From an uncultured Pelagibacteraceae bacterium (GTDB lineage Bacteria; Pseudomonadota; Alphaproteobacteria; Pelagibacterales; Pelagibacteraceae): a DNA stretch of 64,000 nucleotides. The notes beneath the pieces are model-generated. The model saw only the letters and a list, made by a program, of their open reading frames with translations, did no database searches and was not told the origin of the DNA. Shown here in pieces: positions 27,087 to 40,965 of the stretch. The number at the start of each line of letters is the position of its first letter. Positions within the stretch are counted from its first letter, which is position 1. The stretch spans positions 1 through 64,000 of the forward strand of contig CACDEB010000004.1 of assembly GCA_902551755.1 (NCBI GenBank), given 5' to 3'. The translations under genes and the position numbers were made by a program.

Positions 27087-28994
27087 ATGAATTTAAAGAA
27101 TCTTGCTATGTGGGTAATCATTGTTGTTTTGACTATAGGTCTTTACAACATGTTCAAGAATCCACAAAATCTTCAAAACAAAAATAATAAAACAATTATT
27201 TTCTCCGAATTTTTAACAGAGGTTGATAATGGAAGGGTTGTAGAGGTTCAGATACAAGGTAACAATATTAAAGGTGTTATGGCCGATGGATCGGTTTTTT
27301 CAACATATTCACCGAACGATCCAAACTTAATAGAAAAATTAACTGATAAAGGTGTAAGTATATCTGCAGCTCCACTTGATGAGAAAATGCCATCTTTGTT
27401 TGGAGTTCTTTTATCGTGGTTCCCAATGTTACTTTTAATCGCCGTTTGGATATTCTTTATGAGACAAATGCAAGGTGGCAAAGGTGGTGCCATGGGATTT
27501 GGAAGATCAAAAGCAAAGATGATGAATGAGGTTAAAGGGAAAGTTACTTTTAACGATGTTGCTGGAGTTGAGGAAGCAAAAGAAGAAGTTCAAGAAGTGG
27601 TAGAGTTTTTGAGAGATCCAAAAAAATTTAGTAGATTGGGTGGTAAGATACCAAGAGGTTGTTTGTTAGTAGGACCTCCAGGTACAGGAAAAACTTTACT
27701 TGCTAGAGCTATTGCCGGTGAAGCAGGTGTTCCTTTCTTCACGATTTCTGGATCAGACTTTGTTGAAATGTTTGTTGGAGTTGGTGCTTCAAGAGTTAGA
27801 GATATGTTTGAACAAGGTAAAAAACATTCACCATGCATAATTTTCATTGACGAGATAGATGCTGTTGGAAGAAGCAGAGGAGCTGGTTTAGGTGGAGGCA
27901 ATGATGAAAGAGAACAAACATTAAACCAATTACTAGTTGAGATGGATGGATTTGATACAAATGAGGGTGTAATAATTATTGCTGCAACTAACAGACCTGA
28001 CGTTTTAGATCCAGCGCTTTTAAGACCAGGAAGATTTGATAGACAAGTTGTAGTTTCAAATCCAGATATTATAGGTCGAGAAAAGATTTTAAAAGTTCAT
28101 GCTAAAAAAATTTCTATGTCTCCAGATGTAAATTTAAGAACTATAGCAAGAGGAACACCTGGATTTTCAGGAGCGGATCTTGCTAATTTAGTTAACGAGG
28201 CTGCATTGTTAGCTGCGAGAAAAAATAAAAGAATTGTTACATCTCAAGAATTTGAAGATGCAAAAGACAAGGTGATGATGGGTGCCGAAAGAAGATCTAT
28301 GGTCATGACAGAAGATGAGAAGAAATTAACTGCTTATCACGAAGGTGGACATGCAATAGTTTCTTTTAACTTGCCAAATTACGATCCAATACATAAAGCA
28401 ACAATCATTCCTAGAGGAAGAGCATTGGGAATGGTCATGAATCTACCAGAAAGAGATAAACATGGTCACTCTATTAAATATTTGAAAGCAAGATTAGCTG
28501 TGTGCTTTGGAGGAAGAGTTGCCGAAGAACTTATATTTGGTAAAGATAATATATCAACAGGTGCAGGTGGGGGAAATGGTTCAGACATCAACCAAGCAAC
28601 CTCATTAGCGAGAGCTATGGTTACCAAGTATGGAATGAGTGAGGAACTTGGTCCTGTTGAATATGGTGAAAATCAAGAGGAAGTTTTCCTTGGAAGATCT
28701 GTAACACAAACACAAAGTGTTTCAGAGGCTGTTGCTCAAAAAATTGATAGAGAAATAAGAAAGCTTGTTGACGAAGGTTACAATCAAGCAAAAACTATTT
28801 TAACAAACAAAATTGATGATTTGCATAAAATAGCAAAAGCTCTTTTAACTTATGAAACTTTGACTGGTGAGGATATAGCAAAAATAATTAACAAAAACGA
28901 ATATCCGCCTAATAAGGAAGATTTAAAAGTTGAGGATGAAAGCTCTGACTCTGCTTTGGGATCAATTGGTTTAAAACCAAAAATTGTTCATTAA
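27087..28994 (+). CDS. ftsH: ATP-dependent zinc metalloprotease FtsH
   Basis: A 635-residue membrane-bound AAA+ protease. Helices at about 6-22 and 104-125 enclose a small periplasmic domain. Walker A GPPGTGKT is at 196-203, Walker B IIFIDEID at 251-258, the arginine finger region follows, and the zinc site H418-E-G-G-H422 is intact. It degrades sigma-32 and misassembled membrane proteins; rpoH is also in this window at 33482. It lies between tilS and folP as in most alphaproteobacteria. Confidence 0.97.
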   Translation: MNLKNLAMWVIIVVLTIGLYNMFKNPQNLQNKNNKTIIFSEFLTEVDNGRVVEVQIQGNNIKGVMADGSVFSTYSPNDPNLIEKLTDKGVSISAAPLDEKMPSLFGVLLSWFPMLLLIAVWIFFMRQMQGGKGGAMGFGRSKAKMMNEVKGKVTFNDVAGVEEAKEEVQEVVEFLRDPKKFSRLGGKIPRGCLLVGPPGTGKTLLARAIAGEAGVPFFTISGSDFVEMFVGVGASRVRDMFEQGKKHSPCIIFIDEIDAVGRSRGAGLGGGNDEREQTLNQLLVEMDGFDTNEGVIIIAATNRPDVLDPALLRPGRFDRQVVVSNPDIIGREKILKVHAKKISMSPDVNLRTIARGTPGFSGADLANLVNEAALLAARKNKRIVTSQEFEDAKDKVMMGAERRSMVMTEDEKKLTAYHEGGHAIVSFNLPNYDPIHKATIIPRGRALGMVMNLPERDKHGHSIKYLKARLAVCFGGRVAEELIFGKDNISTGAGGGNGSDINQATSLARAMVTKYGMSEELGPVEYGENQEEVFLGRSVTQTQSVSEAVAQKIDREIRKLVDEGYNQAKTILTNKIDDLHKIAKALLTYETLTGEDIAKIINKNEYPPNKEDLKVEDESSDSALGSIGLKPKIVH

Positions 28995-29000
28995 TATTTA

Positions 29001-30050
29001 ATGTTAAAATATTACACTAGAGCGTGTAATTTCTATTATGGTGACCATTCAACCCTGATGGTCAATAAAAAACTTGCTCTCCCACTTCATGGAAATGATA
29101 AAATTTCTTTTGATAAAATAGAACTTTTAACAAGAAAAAAGAAAAAAAGAATCCACATTTCAAAATTAAATTTTTTAAGTAAAAATTTAAAAAAAAAAGT
29201 AAAATTAGATATAAAAAATATAACTAAAAAAAAAAACTTTTCTAAACTAAAGTTTAAGTCTTTACCTCTAATAATGGGAGTTGTTAATTTAACTCCTGAC
29301 AGTTTTTCAGATGGTGGAAAATATAATAATCATAATGATGCCTTAAAAAGAATAAAACATTTTATTGAAAAAGGATCATCAATTATTGATATAGGGGGAG
29401 AGTCCACAAGACCAGGATCAAATGATGTAAATGAAAAAACTGAGTGGAAAAGGATTAGGGAGGTATTAAAAAAAACAAAAAAATTAAAAAATGTAATATC
29501 TATTGATACTCGAAAAAGTGCAATAATGGAAAAAAGTTTAAAATATGGCGTCCATATCATTAATGATGTTTCCGGTCTCAATTACGATCCTGATACATTT
29601 AAAATTCTAAGAAATAAGAAAACCCCCTTTATAATTCATCACATGCAAGGTAATCCAAAAACAATGCAAATTAAACCTTCGTATAAAAATGTCTTGCTAG
29701 ATATTTATGACTTCTTTCAAAATAAAATTTTAGAACTAGAGGCCAATGGTATAAATCATAAGAACATTATTTTGGATCCAGGAATTGGTTTTGGAAAAAG
29801 ATTGAAACATAATATTACCTTATTAAGAAACATTTCTATTTTTCATTCACTTGGATTTCCTATAATGTTAGGCACTTCTAGAAAAAGATTTATTAAAGAT
29901 ATTTCTGGGATAAACGATAGTAAGGAAAGACTAGGGGGAACTATATCATCTAGTTTGTTTGCTATGATGCAGGGCATTCAGATTTTAAGAGTTCACGATG
30001 TAAATGAAGTTAATCAAAGTATCAAAGTTTTTGAATCACTTAAATTTTAA
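29001..30050 (+). CDS. folP: Dihydropteroate synthase
   Basis: Condenses hydroxymethyl-dihydropterin diphosphate with p-aminobenzoate in folate synthesis. The barrel begins at about residue 88 with LIMGVVNLTPDSFSDGGKY, then IDIGGESTRPGS, VISIDTRKS, IINDVSGLNYD, IIHHMQGNPKTM, ILDPGIGFGK and LGTSRKRFI. The first 85 residues form an extra, very basic N-terminal region with ALPLHGNDKISFDKIELL; I recall similar extensions in other alphaproteobacterial FolP proteins. It starts 6 bases after ftsH and ends directly against glmM. Confidence 0.94.
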   Translation: MLKYYTRACNFYYGDHSTLMVNKKLALPLHGNDKISFDKIELLTRKKKKRIHISKLNFLSKNLKKKVKLDIKNITKKKNFSKLKFKSLPLIMGVVNLTPDSFSDGGKYNNHNDALKRIKHFIEKGSSIIDIGGESTRPGSNDVNEKTEWKRIREVLKKTKKLKNVISIDTRKSAIMEKSLKYGVHIINDVSGLNYDPDTFKILRNKKTPFIIHHMQGNPKTMQIKPSYKNVLLDIYDFFQNKILELEANGINHKNIILDPGIGFGKRLKHNITLLRNISIFHSLGFPIMLGTSRKRFIKDISGINDSKERLGGTISSSLFAMMQGIQILRVHDVNEVNQSIKVFESLKF

Positions 30051-31382
30051 ATGACTAAAAAATATTTTGGAACCGATGGAATTAGAGGGAAGGTTAACCA
30101 GACCAAAATTAATGGTGAAATGTTCTTTAAATTTGGCCTAGCAGCAGGTACATATTTTAAAAATCAGAAAAAATCAAAACAAACAGCTATTATTGCAAAA
30201 GATACAAGACTCTCAGGATATACACTTGAGCCTGCATTGGTGTCTGGATTGGCCTCAGCAGGAATGCATGTCTACACGCTTGGGCCTTTACCAACAAATG
30301 GATTAGCGATGTTAACAAAAAAGATGAAAGCCAACATGGGAATTATGATTACAGCGTCTCATAACCCATATTATGATAATGGACTAAAATTATTTGGACC
30401 AGATGGTCTAAAACTCTCTGACAAAATTGAAAAGAAAATAGAAAAACTAATTGACTCTAAAATAGCAAAAAATCTTTCTGAACCAAAAATTTTAGGAAGA
30501 GTAAAGAGATTAGAGGATGCAAATGATAAATATATAAAAATATTAAAAGATAACTTTCCAAGAGGTTTTAAGTTAAAAGGAATGAAAATTGTAATAGATT
30601 GTGCTAACGGAGCAGGTTATAAATCTGGACCAAAATTATTAAGGAGCTTGGGTGCAAAAGTAATTGAGTATGGGACTTCTCCAAATGGTTTAAATATTAA
30701 TGATAATTGTGGCTCAACCTTTCCACAAAAGATCAAATCTTTAGTTCGAAAAAACAAAGCTCATATTGGAATATCTTTAGATGGCGATGCAGATAGAATA
30801 ATTGTATCTGACGAGATGGGGAATATTGTTGATGGTGATAAAATTATTGCGATGCTAGCAACCAGATGGAAAAGAAAGAAAATTCTAAAAGGTGGTGTAA
30901 TTGGCACCCTAATGTCAAATTATGGACTACAGAATTTTTTTAGAGATCAAAAAATTAAATTTATCAGAGCTAATGTAGGAGACAGATACGTTAAGGAAAA
31001 AATGCAAATAGAAAACTTTAATCTAGGTGGAGAGCAATCTGGGCACATTATACTTGGCAAATTTGCAACAACAGGTGATGGGCTATTAGTTGCATTAGAA
31101 ATTCTATTTTCAATGAGAAAAGGTAAAAAGGCGAGTGAGCTTTTTGACTTATTTAAATTAACACCTCAAATATTAGAAAATGTAAAGGTTAAAGATAAAT
31201 CAATAATTAATTCTACTAAGTGTAAAGTTGCTATTAAAAAATCTGAAAGAATAATTAAAAATTATGGTAGAATGCTTGTAAGAAAATCTGGCACAGAGCC
31301 TAAAATCAGAATTATGGGTGAGTCAAACAATATTCATTTATTAAAAAAATGTATAAATATTGTAAAAAGGTCAATTAAATAA
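30051..31382 (+). CDS. glmM: Phosphoglucosamine mutase
   Basis: A 443-residue enzyme that converts glucosamine-6-phosphate to glucosamine-1-phosphate for UDP-GlcNAc, peptidoglycan and lipid A. KYFGTDGIRGKVN opens the chain, GIMITASHNPYYDNGLK carries the phosphorylated serine, SLDGDADRIIVSD binds metal, and VRKSGTEPKIRIM is the phosphate loop. Its ATG directly follows the folP stop. Confidence 0.96.
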   Translation: MTKKYFGTDGIRGKVNQTKINGEMFFKFGLAAGTYFKNQKKSKQTAIIAKDTRLSGYTLEPALVSGLASAGMHVYTLGPLPTNGLAMLTKKMKANMGIMITASHNPYYDNGLKLFGPDGLKLSDKIEKKIEKLIDSKIAKNLSEPKILGRVKRLEDANDKYIKILKDNFPRGFKLKGMKIVIDCANGAGYKSGPKLLRSLGAKVIEYGTSPNGLNINDNCGSTFPQKIKSLVRKNKAHIGISLDGDADRIIVSDEMGNIVDGDKIIAMLATRWKRKKILKGGVIGTLMSNYGLQNFFRDQKIKFIRANVGDRYVKEKMQIENFNLGGEQSGHIILGKFATTGDGLLVALEILFSMRKGKKASELFDLFKLTPQILENVKVKDKSIINSTKCKVAIKKSERIIKNYGRMLVRKSGTEPKIRIMGESNNIHLLKKCINIVKRSIK

Positions 31383-31383
31383 A

Positions 31384-34369
<2,986 letters not shown>

Positions 34370-34417
34370 TTTATTACTATGTATTTAATAAATAATTAAT
34401 TTTTTGCAATATTGTAA

Positions 34418-35395
34418 TTACTTCGAATTTCTAAGCTTTTTTAACAGCGTATTTAAATCTTGAGGTAAATTTGACGTAAATTCGACTTCCTTATTTTTTG
34501 AGGGATGATTGAACCCAAGAGTTTTTGCGTGCAAGAATTGTCTATCTAGTTTAAGAATTAGATTATTTAAATCATCATTAATATTTCTGAATTTCTTAAA
34601 CTTTTTTTTATATTTTTTGTCTCCTAAAATATTGTTACCTTTGTAACTCATGTGAACTCTAATTTGATGGGTTCTACCAGTTTCCAATCTACACTCAATT
34701 AAACTAAAAGTTGGTATTTTTTCATTTTCAAAAATTTCCAAGGTTTTATAATTAGTAATTGCATTTTTTCCTTTAGTGAGACTAACCTGCATTAATTGTC
34801 TATTTTTTGAGCTTCTTGTAATCAATGTTTCAATTCTACCAGTTTGAGGCCTTAGCTTTCCCCATACAAGAGCTTGGTAAACTCTTTTAATTGAATGGTC
34901 GTTGAATTGACTAGATAATTTTTCGTGTGTTCTATTATTTTTCGCAACCACAACTAAACCAGATGTTTCTTTATCAATTCTATGTACGATTCCCGGTCTA
35001 AGTTCATCACCAATAGTTGAAAGATTTTTACTATCATAAAATATTAATGCATTTACCAATGTTTTGTTGTAGTCCCCAGCTCCAGGATGCATAGATATCC
35101 CAGCAGGTTTGTTTATTACCATTAAATCTTTATCCTCATAAATGATATTAAGTTTTAAATTAAATGGTTCCAAAGAAGTTTTCTGTGGCTCAGGTATTTC
35201 AAGTTTTATGTTGTCATTTTCATTAACTTTTTTTGATGGGTCGGTGCAAATTTTTTCATTTATCAACAATCTTTGGTTTAAAATCAAATTTTTAACTCTA
35301 GTTCTACTGAGCTCTTTTTTGTTGTTTGATAAAAATAGATCAACTCTCTGATTGTTTTCATTATCCTTAACAATAAACTTAATGATATTTTTCAT
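34418..35395 (-). CDS. rluD: Ribosomal large subunit pseudouridine synthase D
   Basis: A 325-residue protein with an N-terminal S4-like RNA-binding domain (about residues 15-75, RVDLFLSNNKKELSRTRVK) and a catalytic RluA-type domain. GIVHRIDKETSGLVVVAKN carries the catalytic aspartate, and RTHQIRVHMSYKGNNILGD is the second family block. Modifies helix 69 of 23S rRNA. It is upstream of rpoH on the same strand with 48 bases between. Confidence 0.94.
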   Translation of the reverse strand: MKNIIKFIVKDNENNQRVDLFLSNNKKELSRTRVKNLILNQRLLINEKICTDPSKKVNENDNIKLEIPEPQKTSLEPFNLKLNIIYEDKDLMVINKPAGISMHPGAGDYNKTLVNALIFYDSKNLSTIGDELRPGIVHRIDKETSGLVVVAKNNRTHEKLSSQFNDHSIKRVYQALVWGKLRPQTGRIETLITRSSKNRQLMQVSLTKGKNAITNYKTLEIFENEKIPTFSLIECRLETGRTHQIRVHMSYKGNNILGDKKYKKKFKKFRNINDDLNNLILKLDRQFLHAKTLGFNHPSKNKEVEFTSNLPQDLNTLLKKLRNSK

Positions 35396-35399
35396 AAAT

Positions 35400-35405
35400 T
35401 ATAAT
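35400..35405 (+). promoter_or_regulatory. Candidate -10 box for tRNA-Arg
   Basis: Perfect TATAAT, 13 bases before the mature tRNA. It overlaps the 23-base gap to rluD, so the -35 would fall inside the rluD coding start; no good -35 is visible. Confidence 0.35.
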
Positions 35406-35418
35406 ATTAATACTAAAT

Positions 35419-35495
35419 GCGCTTGTAGCTCAACTGGATAGAGCGCCTGACTTCGGATCAGGAGGTTCTGGGTTCGACTCCTAGCAGGCGCACCA
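35419..35495 (+). tRNA. tRNA-Arg (TCG)
   Basis: 77 bases with encoded CCA. Acceptor GCGCTTG pairs with CAGGCGC, the anticodon loop is CTTCGGA (anticodon TCG, reading CGA-type codons), and the T-loop is TTCGACT. It ends 2 bases before the stop of the convergent ABC permease. Confidence 0.95.
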
Positions 35496-35497
35496 AA

Positions 35498-36289
35498 TTA
35501 TTCCCCTATATTAATTAATGTTCCCTTTTTACGGGCTTTACTGAAAGAGTAATAAAATAGGCAAATGGAGATAAATAAATATAATCCATTTAGATAAAAT
35601 GCTTTAAAAATATTTTCTACATTTACAAATCCATTGACTAAAATATTTCTAGCCTCCTCAAATATGTATACGAGTGGTAGTGCATAAGCAATTTTTTGAA
35701 ATATTTCAGGCAATATATCTACAGGATAATAAATACATCCAAAAGGAGCCAACAGAAACATAGTTGACCAGGCAATATTTTCAAATGAGGGGCCAAACCT
35801 AAGTAGACCAGAAGAAACTAGTATACCTAGCGTTATTCCAAAAATGTAGAGACTAAGAAATAAAAAAAATAAACTTAAACCTAAATCTAATATAGAAATT
35901 CCAAATAGAGGAGAAGTTAAAAGAATTGCAGGGACTAAACCGATTAAAGCTCTTACTAAAGCTGTGAATATTAATGAAATCAAAATTTCACTCTTTTTTA
36001 TTGGTGAGATGAATAAATTTGTAAAATTTCTACTCCAAATTTCCTCTAAAAAAAGCATATTAAACCCGATACTTGTTCTAAATAGAAAATCATAAAGTAT
36101 CGCGCATGTTAATATTATTCCAACAGCATTATTATAATACGAGCTGTATGTTGTAAAAAAATTTGAGATGAAACCCCATAAAGTAATTTGTATTGTTGGC
36201 CAATATATTAGATCTAAAATTCTCGGAAAAGACCTAGTTATTAAAAAAAAGTGTCTTAAGAACAATCCATACATTCTACCTATGTTCAT
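35498..36289 (-). CDS. ABC-2 type transporter permease
   Basis: A 263-residue membrane protein with about six helices. The layout matches ABC-2 exporters, with a cytosolic start (RHFFLITRSFPRILDLIYWP), EEARNILVNG in a late loop and LEEIWSRNFTNLFISPIKKSE after helix two. It begins one base after the ATPase gene stops, so the two form one exporter. The substrate is unknown; in alphaproteobacteria such pairs are linked to drug, lipid or polysaccharide export. Confidence 0.82.
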   Translation of the reverse strand: MNIGRMYGLFLRHFFLITRSFPRILDLIYWPTIQITLWGFISNFFTTYSSYYNNAVGIILTCAILYDFLFRTSIGFNMLFLEEIWSRNFTNLFISPIKKSEILISLIFTALVRALIGLVPAILLTSPLFGISILDLGLSLFFLFLSLYIFGITLGILVSSGLLRFGPSFENIAWSTMFLLAPFGCIYYPVDILPEIFQKIAYALPLVYIFEEARNILVNGFVNVENIFKAFYLNGLYLFISICLFYYSFSKARKKGTLINIGE

Positions 36290-36290
36290 A

Positions 36291-37013
36291 TTAGTTCCTT
36301 ACAAGTTTTAAAAAAACTTCCTCTAGATTTTGTCTTCCATGTTTTTTAACAAGATCATTTGGTTTACCTTGATCAATTATTAAACCGTTTTTCATCATCA
36401 TTATTGATGAACACAATCTAGTTACTTCATCCATGTTATGCGATGCTAATAATATAGATACCTTTTTTTCTTTTTTATAATTTTCTAAAAAGGTTCTTAC
36501 AAAATCTCCCGTTTCTGGATCAAGTGAAGCTGTAGGTTCATCGAGCAATAAGACAGATGGATTGTTGATAATCGCTTTAGCTAAGCTTATTCTATTTTTT
36601 TGCCCTGAAGATAATTCTCCAGTCACTCTATCAAGCAAATTTTGTAATCTCAGCTCTTCTACCAAATAATCTATTCTTCTATTTAAGTTTTTGACAGAAT
36701 ACAGTTTTCCATAAACAATTAGATTCTGCTTAACTGTAAGTTTCTTTGGTAATTCAATATAAGGAGAAATAAAATTTATCTTTTGAAGGATCTCAATTCT
36801 ATTTTTTTCTAGTTGAAAGCCATTAATCAAAACTTGCCCACTCGTAGGTTTTAATAAACCTAAAATCATACCTATGGTAGTAGTTTTTCCACATCCATTA
36901 GGACCAAGCAATCCAATTATTTCATTTTCTTTAATTTCAAAATTAACATTCTTAACCGCTTCTTTATTTCCATAATTCTTTTTAAGATCAATTACTTTTA
37001 TTGAATTTTCCAT
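36291..37013 (-). CDS. ABC transporter ATP-binding protein
   Basis: A 240-residue ATPase: Walker A GLLGPNGCGKTTTIG, Q-loop region, signature ELSSGQKNRISLAKAI, Walker B VLLLDEPTASLDPETG and H-loop SHNMDE. It drives the ABC-2 permease encoded immediately after it. Its start shares one base with the tsaC stop upstream. Confidence 0.9.
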   Translation of the reverse strand: MENSIKVIDLKKNYGNKEAVKNVNFEIKENEIIGLLGPNGCGKTTTIGMILGLLKPTSGQVLINGFQLEKNRIEILQKINFISPYIELPKKLTVKQNLIVYGKLYSVKNLNRRIDYLVEELRLQNLLDRVTGELSSGQKNRISLAKAIINNPSVLLLDEPTASLDPETGDFVRTFLENYKKEKKVSILLASHNMDEVTRLCSSIMMMKNGLIIDQGKPNDLVKKHGRQNLEEVFLKLVRN

Positions 37014-37945
37014 TACTTTACTGAAGCCCTTTTAAGTCTTTCATTGATTGCTTCCCCAAATCCATAATTAGGAATTTTTTCTACAGCAATACTTTTATAA
37101 TCTTTATTTTTAATATTTCGTAAAACTTTATACAAATTTTTTGCAGCTTCTTTTAAATCTTTTTTTTTACTTAAATAATAATAATTCTTTGAAGTTTTTT
37201 TTCTTTTTTTAATTAAAATAAAAGCTTCATTTTCTTTTGGTTTTTTCTTGTTTAGCCTTATAGGTATTCCAGGTGAATAATGTAAACTTAATTGTCCTGG
37301 GACAACAATTGATTTATCATTTTTTTTATACAGAATTTTTTTTCTCAAAATTTTGTTAACCCTTTTTCTTTCAATTCCTCCTAGCCTTAATATTTTTGGC
37401 TTTCCTAATAAACTAACTATAGTGGACTCTAATCCAATTTTAGATCTACCGCCGTCGAGAATAAATTTAATTCTTTCTCCAAATTCATCCTTTACATCTT
37501 CTTTTGTTACCGGACTAATTTTTGAGGATATGTTTGCACTTGGTGCCGCTAGAGGATATTTCAATATTTTTAAAAGTTTTATAGCCAGATGATGTCTAGG
37601 AAACCTAACAGCTAGTGTTTTTTTATTATTAGTTACGATTTTTGAAATATTACTATTTTTTTTTAATCTTAAAACAAATGTAATAGGTCCTGGACAATAT
37701 TTTTTATATAACTTTAAAAATTCTTCATTAATCATACAGTCGTTATTAAGCATTTTTAAGCTACAATAATGCACTATGAGTGGATTTCTTTTATTTCTTT
37801 TCTTAAGTTTGAATATTTTTAAGGTAGCCTTTTTTGAATAAGCATTAGCCGCTAAACCATAAACAGTTTCAGTCGGAAACCCAATACATTCATTTTTATC
37901 TAAATAATATTTAGCTTTTTTAATATTTGAAAGATTATAATTCAT
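37013..37945 (-). CDS. tsaC: Threonylcarbamoyl-AMP synthase, long Sua5 type
   Basis: A 310-residue protein with an N-terminal YrdC domain (NECIGFPTETVYGLAANAYS, then KKRNKRNPLIVHY and PLAAPSANISSKIS) and a C-terminal Sua5 domain after the linker VPGQLSLHYSPGIP. It makes threonylcarbamoyl-adenylate for t6A37 in tRNAs. ATG at 37945 was chosen; ATG at 37957 is also possible. The divergent xseB starts only 20 bases away. Confidence 0.9.
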   Translation of the reverse strand: MNYNLSNIKKAKYYLDKNECIGFPTETVYGLAANAYSKKATLKIFKLKKRNKRNPLIVHYCSLKMLNNDCMINEEFLKLYKKYCPGPITFVLRLKKNSNISKIVTNNKKTLAVRFPRHHLAIKLLKILKYPLAAPSANISSKISPVTKEDVKDEFGERIKFILDGGRSKIGLESTIVSLLGKPKILRLGGIERKRVNKILRKKILYKKNDKSIVVPGQLSLHYSPGIPIRLNKKKPKENEAFILIKKRKKTSKNYYYLSKKKDLKEAAKNLYKVLRNIKNKDYKSIAVEKIPNYGFGEAINERLKRASVK

Positions 37946-37965
37946 GTAATAATACAAACTAATAT

Positions 37966-38214
37966 ATGAAACAAAAAAATTTACCAGATGATATTGAGTC
38001 TAAATCTTTAGATGAACTTAAAGAAATTCTTAATAAATTGGTTGAAAAAATTGAAAAAAATAAAGCTTCAAATCAATCTGAAGAGGATTATCTTGAAATA
38101 TTTAAATTAAATAAATTCATTGAAAAAAAGTTTCAAAATACTTCAAGAGAAATATCTGAGAAAAACAAATTAAAAATAAAACAAATTCTAAAAAAAGATG
38201 GAAAAAAAACTTAA
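37966..38214 (+). CDS. xseB: Exodeoxyribonuclease VII small subunit
   Basis: An 82-residue helical protein. SLDELKEILNKLVEKIE near residue 15 and SEEDYLEIFKLNKFIEKK correspond to the two helices of XseB. The xseB-ispA-dxs order is typical of alphaproteobacteria and supports the call. It overlaps ispA by 17 bases. Confidence 0.82.
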   Translation: MKQKNLPDDIESKSLDELKEILNKLVEKIEKNKASNQSEEDYLEIFKLNKFIEKKFQNTSREISEKNKLKIKQILKKDGKKT

Positions 38215-39061
38215 TAAAACAGGAAAAGATATAAATAAATTTCTCAAGAATTTTTTAAAAAAACAGAGAAGAACTGAGTTAATCACTTCAATGAATTATG
38301 GTTTATTTCCTGGTGGAAAAAAAATAAGATCAAAGATCATTGTTGATGTAGGAAAAATTTTTTCAGTTCCTTATTATCATTTGGTAAGAGTAGGCGCTGC
38401 AGTGGAATGTATTCATGCATATTCACTTATACACGATGATTTGCCATGTATGGATAATGACGATTTAAGAAGGGGGAAGTTAAGCACGCACAAAAAATTT
38501 GGTGAAGCAACAGCAGTCCTAGCTGGTAATTCACTTCTTACCTTAGCCTTTGAAATTTTAAGCGAAAAAAGTTTTAAGATTAGTGAAAATAAAAAAAGTA
38601 AATTAATAAATTTACTTTCAAACACTTCAGGCCATTTAGGAATTGCAGGGGGTCAATTTTTAGATCTTAATTTTGAAAAAAAAAGAGTAAGTAAAAGAAA
38701 AATTATAAATATGCAGCTTAATAAAACCGGTAAACTTTTTTCATTTTCCACTATAGCGCCGTTAATTATTGCTAATAAGTTTGGGAAGATAAATCAGTTT
38801 AAAAAGATAGGTTTAGATATTGGACTTTTATTTCAAATTATTGATGATTTTCTAGATTACAGTGGAAGTGAGAAAAAGATTGGAAAAAAAACCGGAAAAG
38901 ACAAAAAAAAGGGCAAGGCGACTTTAATAAGTTTACTCGGGTATAAAAATGCTGTTAAATATTCCTCTTATTTAAAAAATAGAATAATTTCTTCTTTAAG
39001 TAAGTATAAAAATAAAGATTTGATTGAAACTGTAGAGTTTGTAGTAAATAGAAAAAAATGA
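38198..39061 (+). CDS. ispA: Farnesyl/geranylgeranyl diphosphate synthase
   Basis: A 287-residue class I prenyltransferase. [14 protein letters not shown] binds isopentenyl diphosphate, [15 protein letters not shown] is the first aspartate-rich motif (DDxxxxD form) and [14 protein letters not shown] is the second. It supplies farnesyl diphosphate for quinones, lipid carriers and the carotenoid/retinal branch needed by proteorhodopsin. It overlaps dxs by 4 bases. Confidence 0.92.
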   Translation: MEKKLNKTGKDINKFLKNFLKKQRRTELITSMNYGLFPGGKKIRSKIIVDVGKIFSVPYYHLVRVGAAVECIHAYSLIHDDLPCMDNDDLRRGKLSTHKKFGEATAVLAGNSLLTLAFEILSEKSFKISENKKSKLINLLSNTSGHLGIAGGQFLDLNFEKKRVSKRKIINMQLNKTGKLFSFSTIAPLIIANKFGKINQFKKIGLDIGLLFQIIDDFLDYSGSEKKIGKKTGKDKKKGKATLISLLGYKNAVKYSSYLKNRIISSLSKYKNKDLIETVEFVVNRKK

Positions 39062-40965
39062 CAAAATATAAGTTTTTAGATAATGTAAATTTTCCATCGG
39101 ATATAAAAAATTTAAAATCCTCAGAATTAATTACCCTATCAAAGGAGTTAAGAGAGGAATTGATAGAGGCTGTTTCATTTACAGGCGGTCATTTAGGTGC
39201 AGGTTTAGGAGTTGTTGAGTTGACGGTAGCCTTACACCATGTTTTTGATACACCTAATGATAAAATAGTTTGGGATGTCGGCCACCAATCGTATCCTCAC
39301 AAAATTTTAACGGGTCGTAAAAATAGAATCAAAACACTAAGACAAGGAAATGGACTGTCTGGTTTCACAAAAAGATCTGAAAGTGAATATGACCCATTTG
39401 GTGCAGCACATAGCTCTACATCAATTTCTGCAGCTTTAGGTATTGCTACTGCAAATAAACTTTCAAAAAAATCAGAAAATGTTGTTGCTGTTATTGGTGA
39501 TGGGGCGATCAGCGCTGGAATGGCTTATGAGGCTATGAACAATGCGGGTATATCAAAAACTAAAATGATAGTAATTTTAAATGATAACGACATGTCAATT
39601 GCAGAACCAGTGGGTGCAATGAGAAGTTATTTAGCAAAATTATTAACTGGTAAAATATATTTTAGTCTAAGAGAAACGTTTAAATTAATTATTTCTGCTT
39701 TTTCCAAAAGATTTTCAAAAAAAGCTGGAAAAGCAGAAGATTTTCTGAGGTCAGCTGTAACTGGTGGAACACTTTTTAATTCACTTGGTTTTTATTATGT
39801 TGGACCGATAGACGGACATGATATTGCTACTCTTGTCCCCGTTTTAAAAAATGCAAAAGATACTAACTTTGAAGGTCCAATAATGATACATATTAAAACT
39901 GAAAAAGGAAAAGGTTATCAATTTGCAGAAAATTCAAAAGATAAATACCATGGTGTTTCAAAGTTTAATATAAAAACTGGAGTACAAGAAAAATCAAGTT
40001 CTAAAATTCCATCATATACAAGTGTTTTTGCAAATACGTTAATTAAACACGCTGAGAGAGATAGTAAAATAATTGGTATCACTGCTGCGATGCCATCTGG
40101 TACTGGAATGGATTTATTTGCAAAAAAATTTCCAAATAGAATGTTTGATGTTGGTATTGCAGAACAACATGCAGTGACATTTTCTGCTGGTTTAGCTACA
40201 GAAGGATTCAAGCCTTATGCAGCAATTTACTCTACCTTTTTACAAAGAGCCTATGATCAGGTTGTTCACGATGTTGCTATTCAAAGTTTACCTGTCAGAT
40301 TTGCTATAGACCGTGCAGGTCTTGTTGGTGCGGACGGTCCCACACATGCCGGATCTTTTGATATAACCTACTTATCAACCTTACCTAATTTTGTAGTTAT
40401 GGCTCCAAGCGATGAGTCGGAATTAGTTAAAATGATTAATATCTCAGTTGACATTAATGATAAACCGTCAGCTTTTAGGTACCCTCGTGGAACTGGTATT
40501 GGGATCAAACTTCCTGAAATTAATGAAAAAATTGAAATTGGAAAAGGAAGAGTTATTAAAGAAGGTAAAGATATTGCTTTAATTAATTTTGGTGCCCGTT
40601 TGCAAGAATGCCAAAAAGCTTTAAACAATCTTGAAAAAAAAGGTTTAAATCTTACTTTAATTGACGCAAGATTTTGTAAACCACTAGATGAAAATTTAAT
40701 GTGGAATACAGCAAAAAACCATGAAGTTGTTATTTCAATTGAAGAAGGTTCAATTGGAGGTTTTGGATCTCATTTAAGTAAATTTTTATCAGAAAAAGGT
40801 TTATTAGAAAAAATTAAATTTAGGTCGATGACTTTTCCTGACAAATTCATTGATCAAGATAAACCTGATCTAATGTATCAAATTGCTGGCTTGGATAGCA
40901 AAGCTATCGAAGAAAAAGTTTATGAGGTTTTAGACTCTAAAATTGTTGTTCAGAAAAAAAATTAA
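39058..40965 (+). CDS. dxs: 1-deoxy-D-xylulose-5-phosphate synthase
   Basis: A 635-residue TPP enzyme, first step of the MEP isoprenoid pathway. [33 protein letters not shown], the TPP motif from [16 protein letters not shown] to [18 protein letters not shown] and [18 protein letters not shown] are all present. It consumes pyruvate and glyceraldehyde-3-phosphate. It is coupled with ispA and its stop interlocks with the aroC stop. Confidence 0.97.
   Translation: MTKYKFLDNVNFPSDIKNLKSSELITLSKELREELIEAVSFTGGHLGAGLGVVELTVALHHVFDTPNDKIVWDVGHQSYPHKILTGRKNRIKTLRQGNGLSGFTKRSESEYDPFGAAHSSTSISAALGIATANKLSKKSENVVAVIGDGAISAGMAYEAMNNAGISKTKMIVILNDNDMSIAEPVGAMRSYLAKLLTGKIYFSLRETFKLIISAFSKRFSKKAGKAEDFLRSAVTGGTLFNSLGFYYVGPIDGHDIATLVPVLKNAKDTNFEGPIMIHIKTEKGKGYQFAENSKDKYHGVSKFNIKTGVQEKSSSKIPSYTSVFANTLIKHAERDSKIIGITAAMPSGTGMDLFAKKFPNRMFDVGIAEQHAVTFSAGLATEGFKPYAAIYSTFLQRAYDQVVHDVAIQSLPVRFAIDRAGLVGADGPTHAGSFDITYLSTLPNFVVMAPSDESELVKMINISVDINDKPSAFRYPRGTGIGIKLPEINEKIEIGKGRVIKEGKDIALINFGARLQECQKALNNLEKKGLNLTLIDARFCKPLDENLMWNTAKNHEVVISIEEGSIGGFGSHLSKFLSEKGLLEKIKFRSMTFPDKFIDQDKPDLMYQIAGLDSKAIEEKVYEVLDSKIVVQKKN

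Noticed and set aside
27590-27901. 103-codon open frame antisense to ftsH
   Set aside because: It covers the Walker A and B regions of ftsH, where strong coding constraint creates an accidental open frame.
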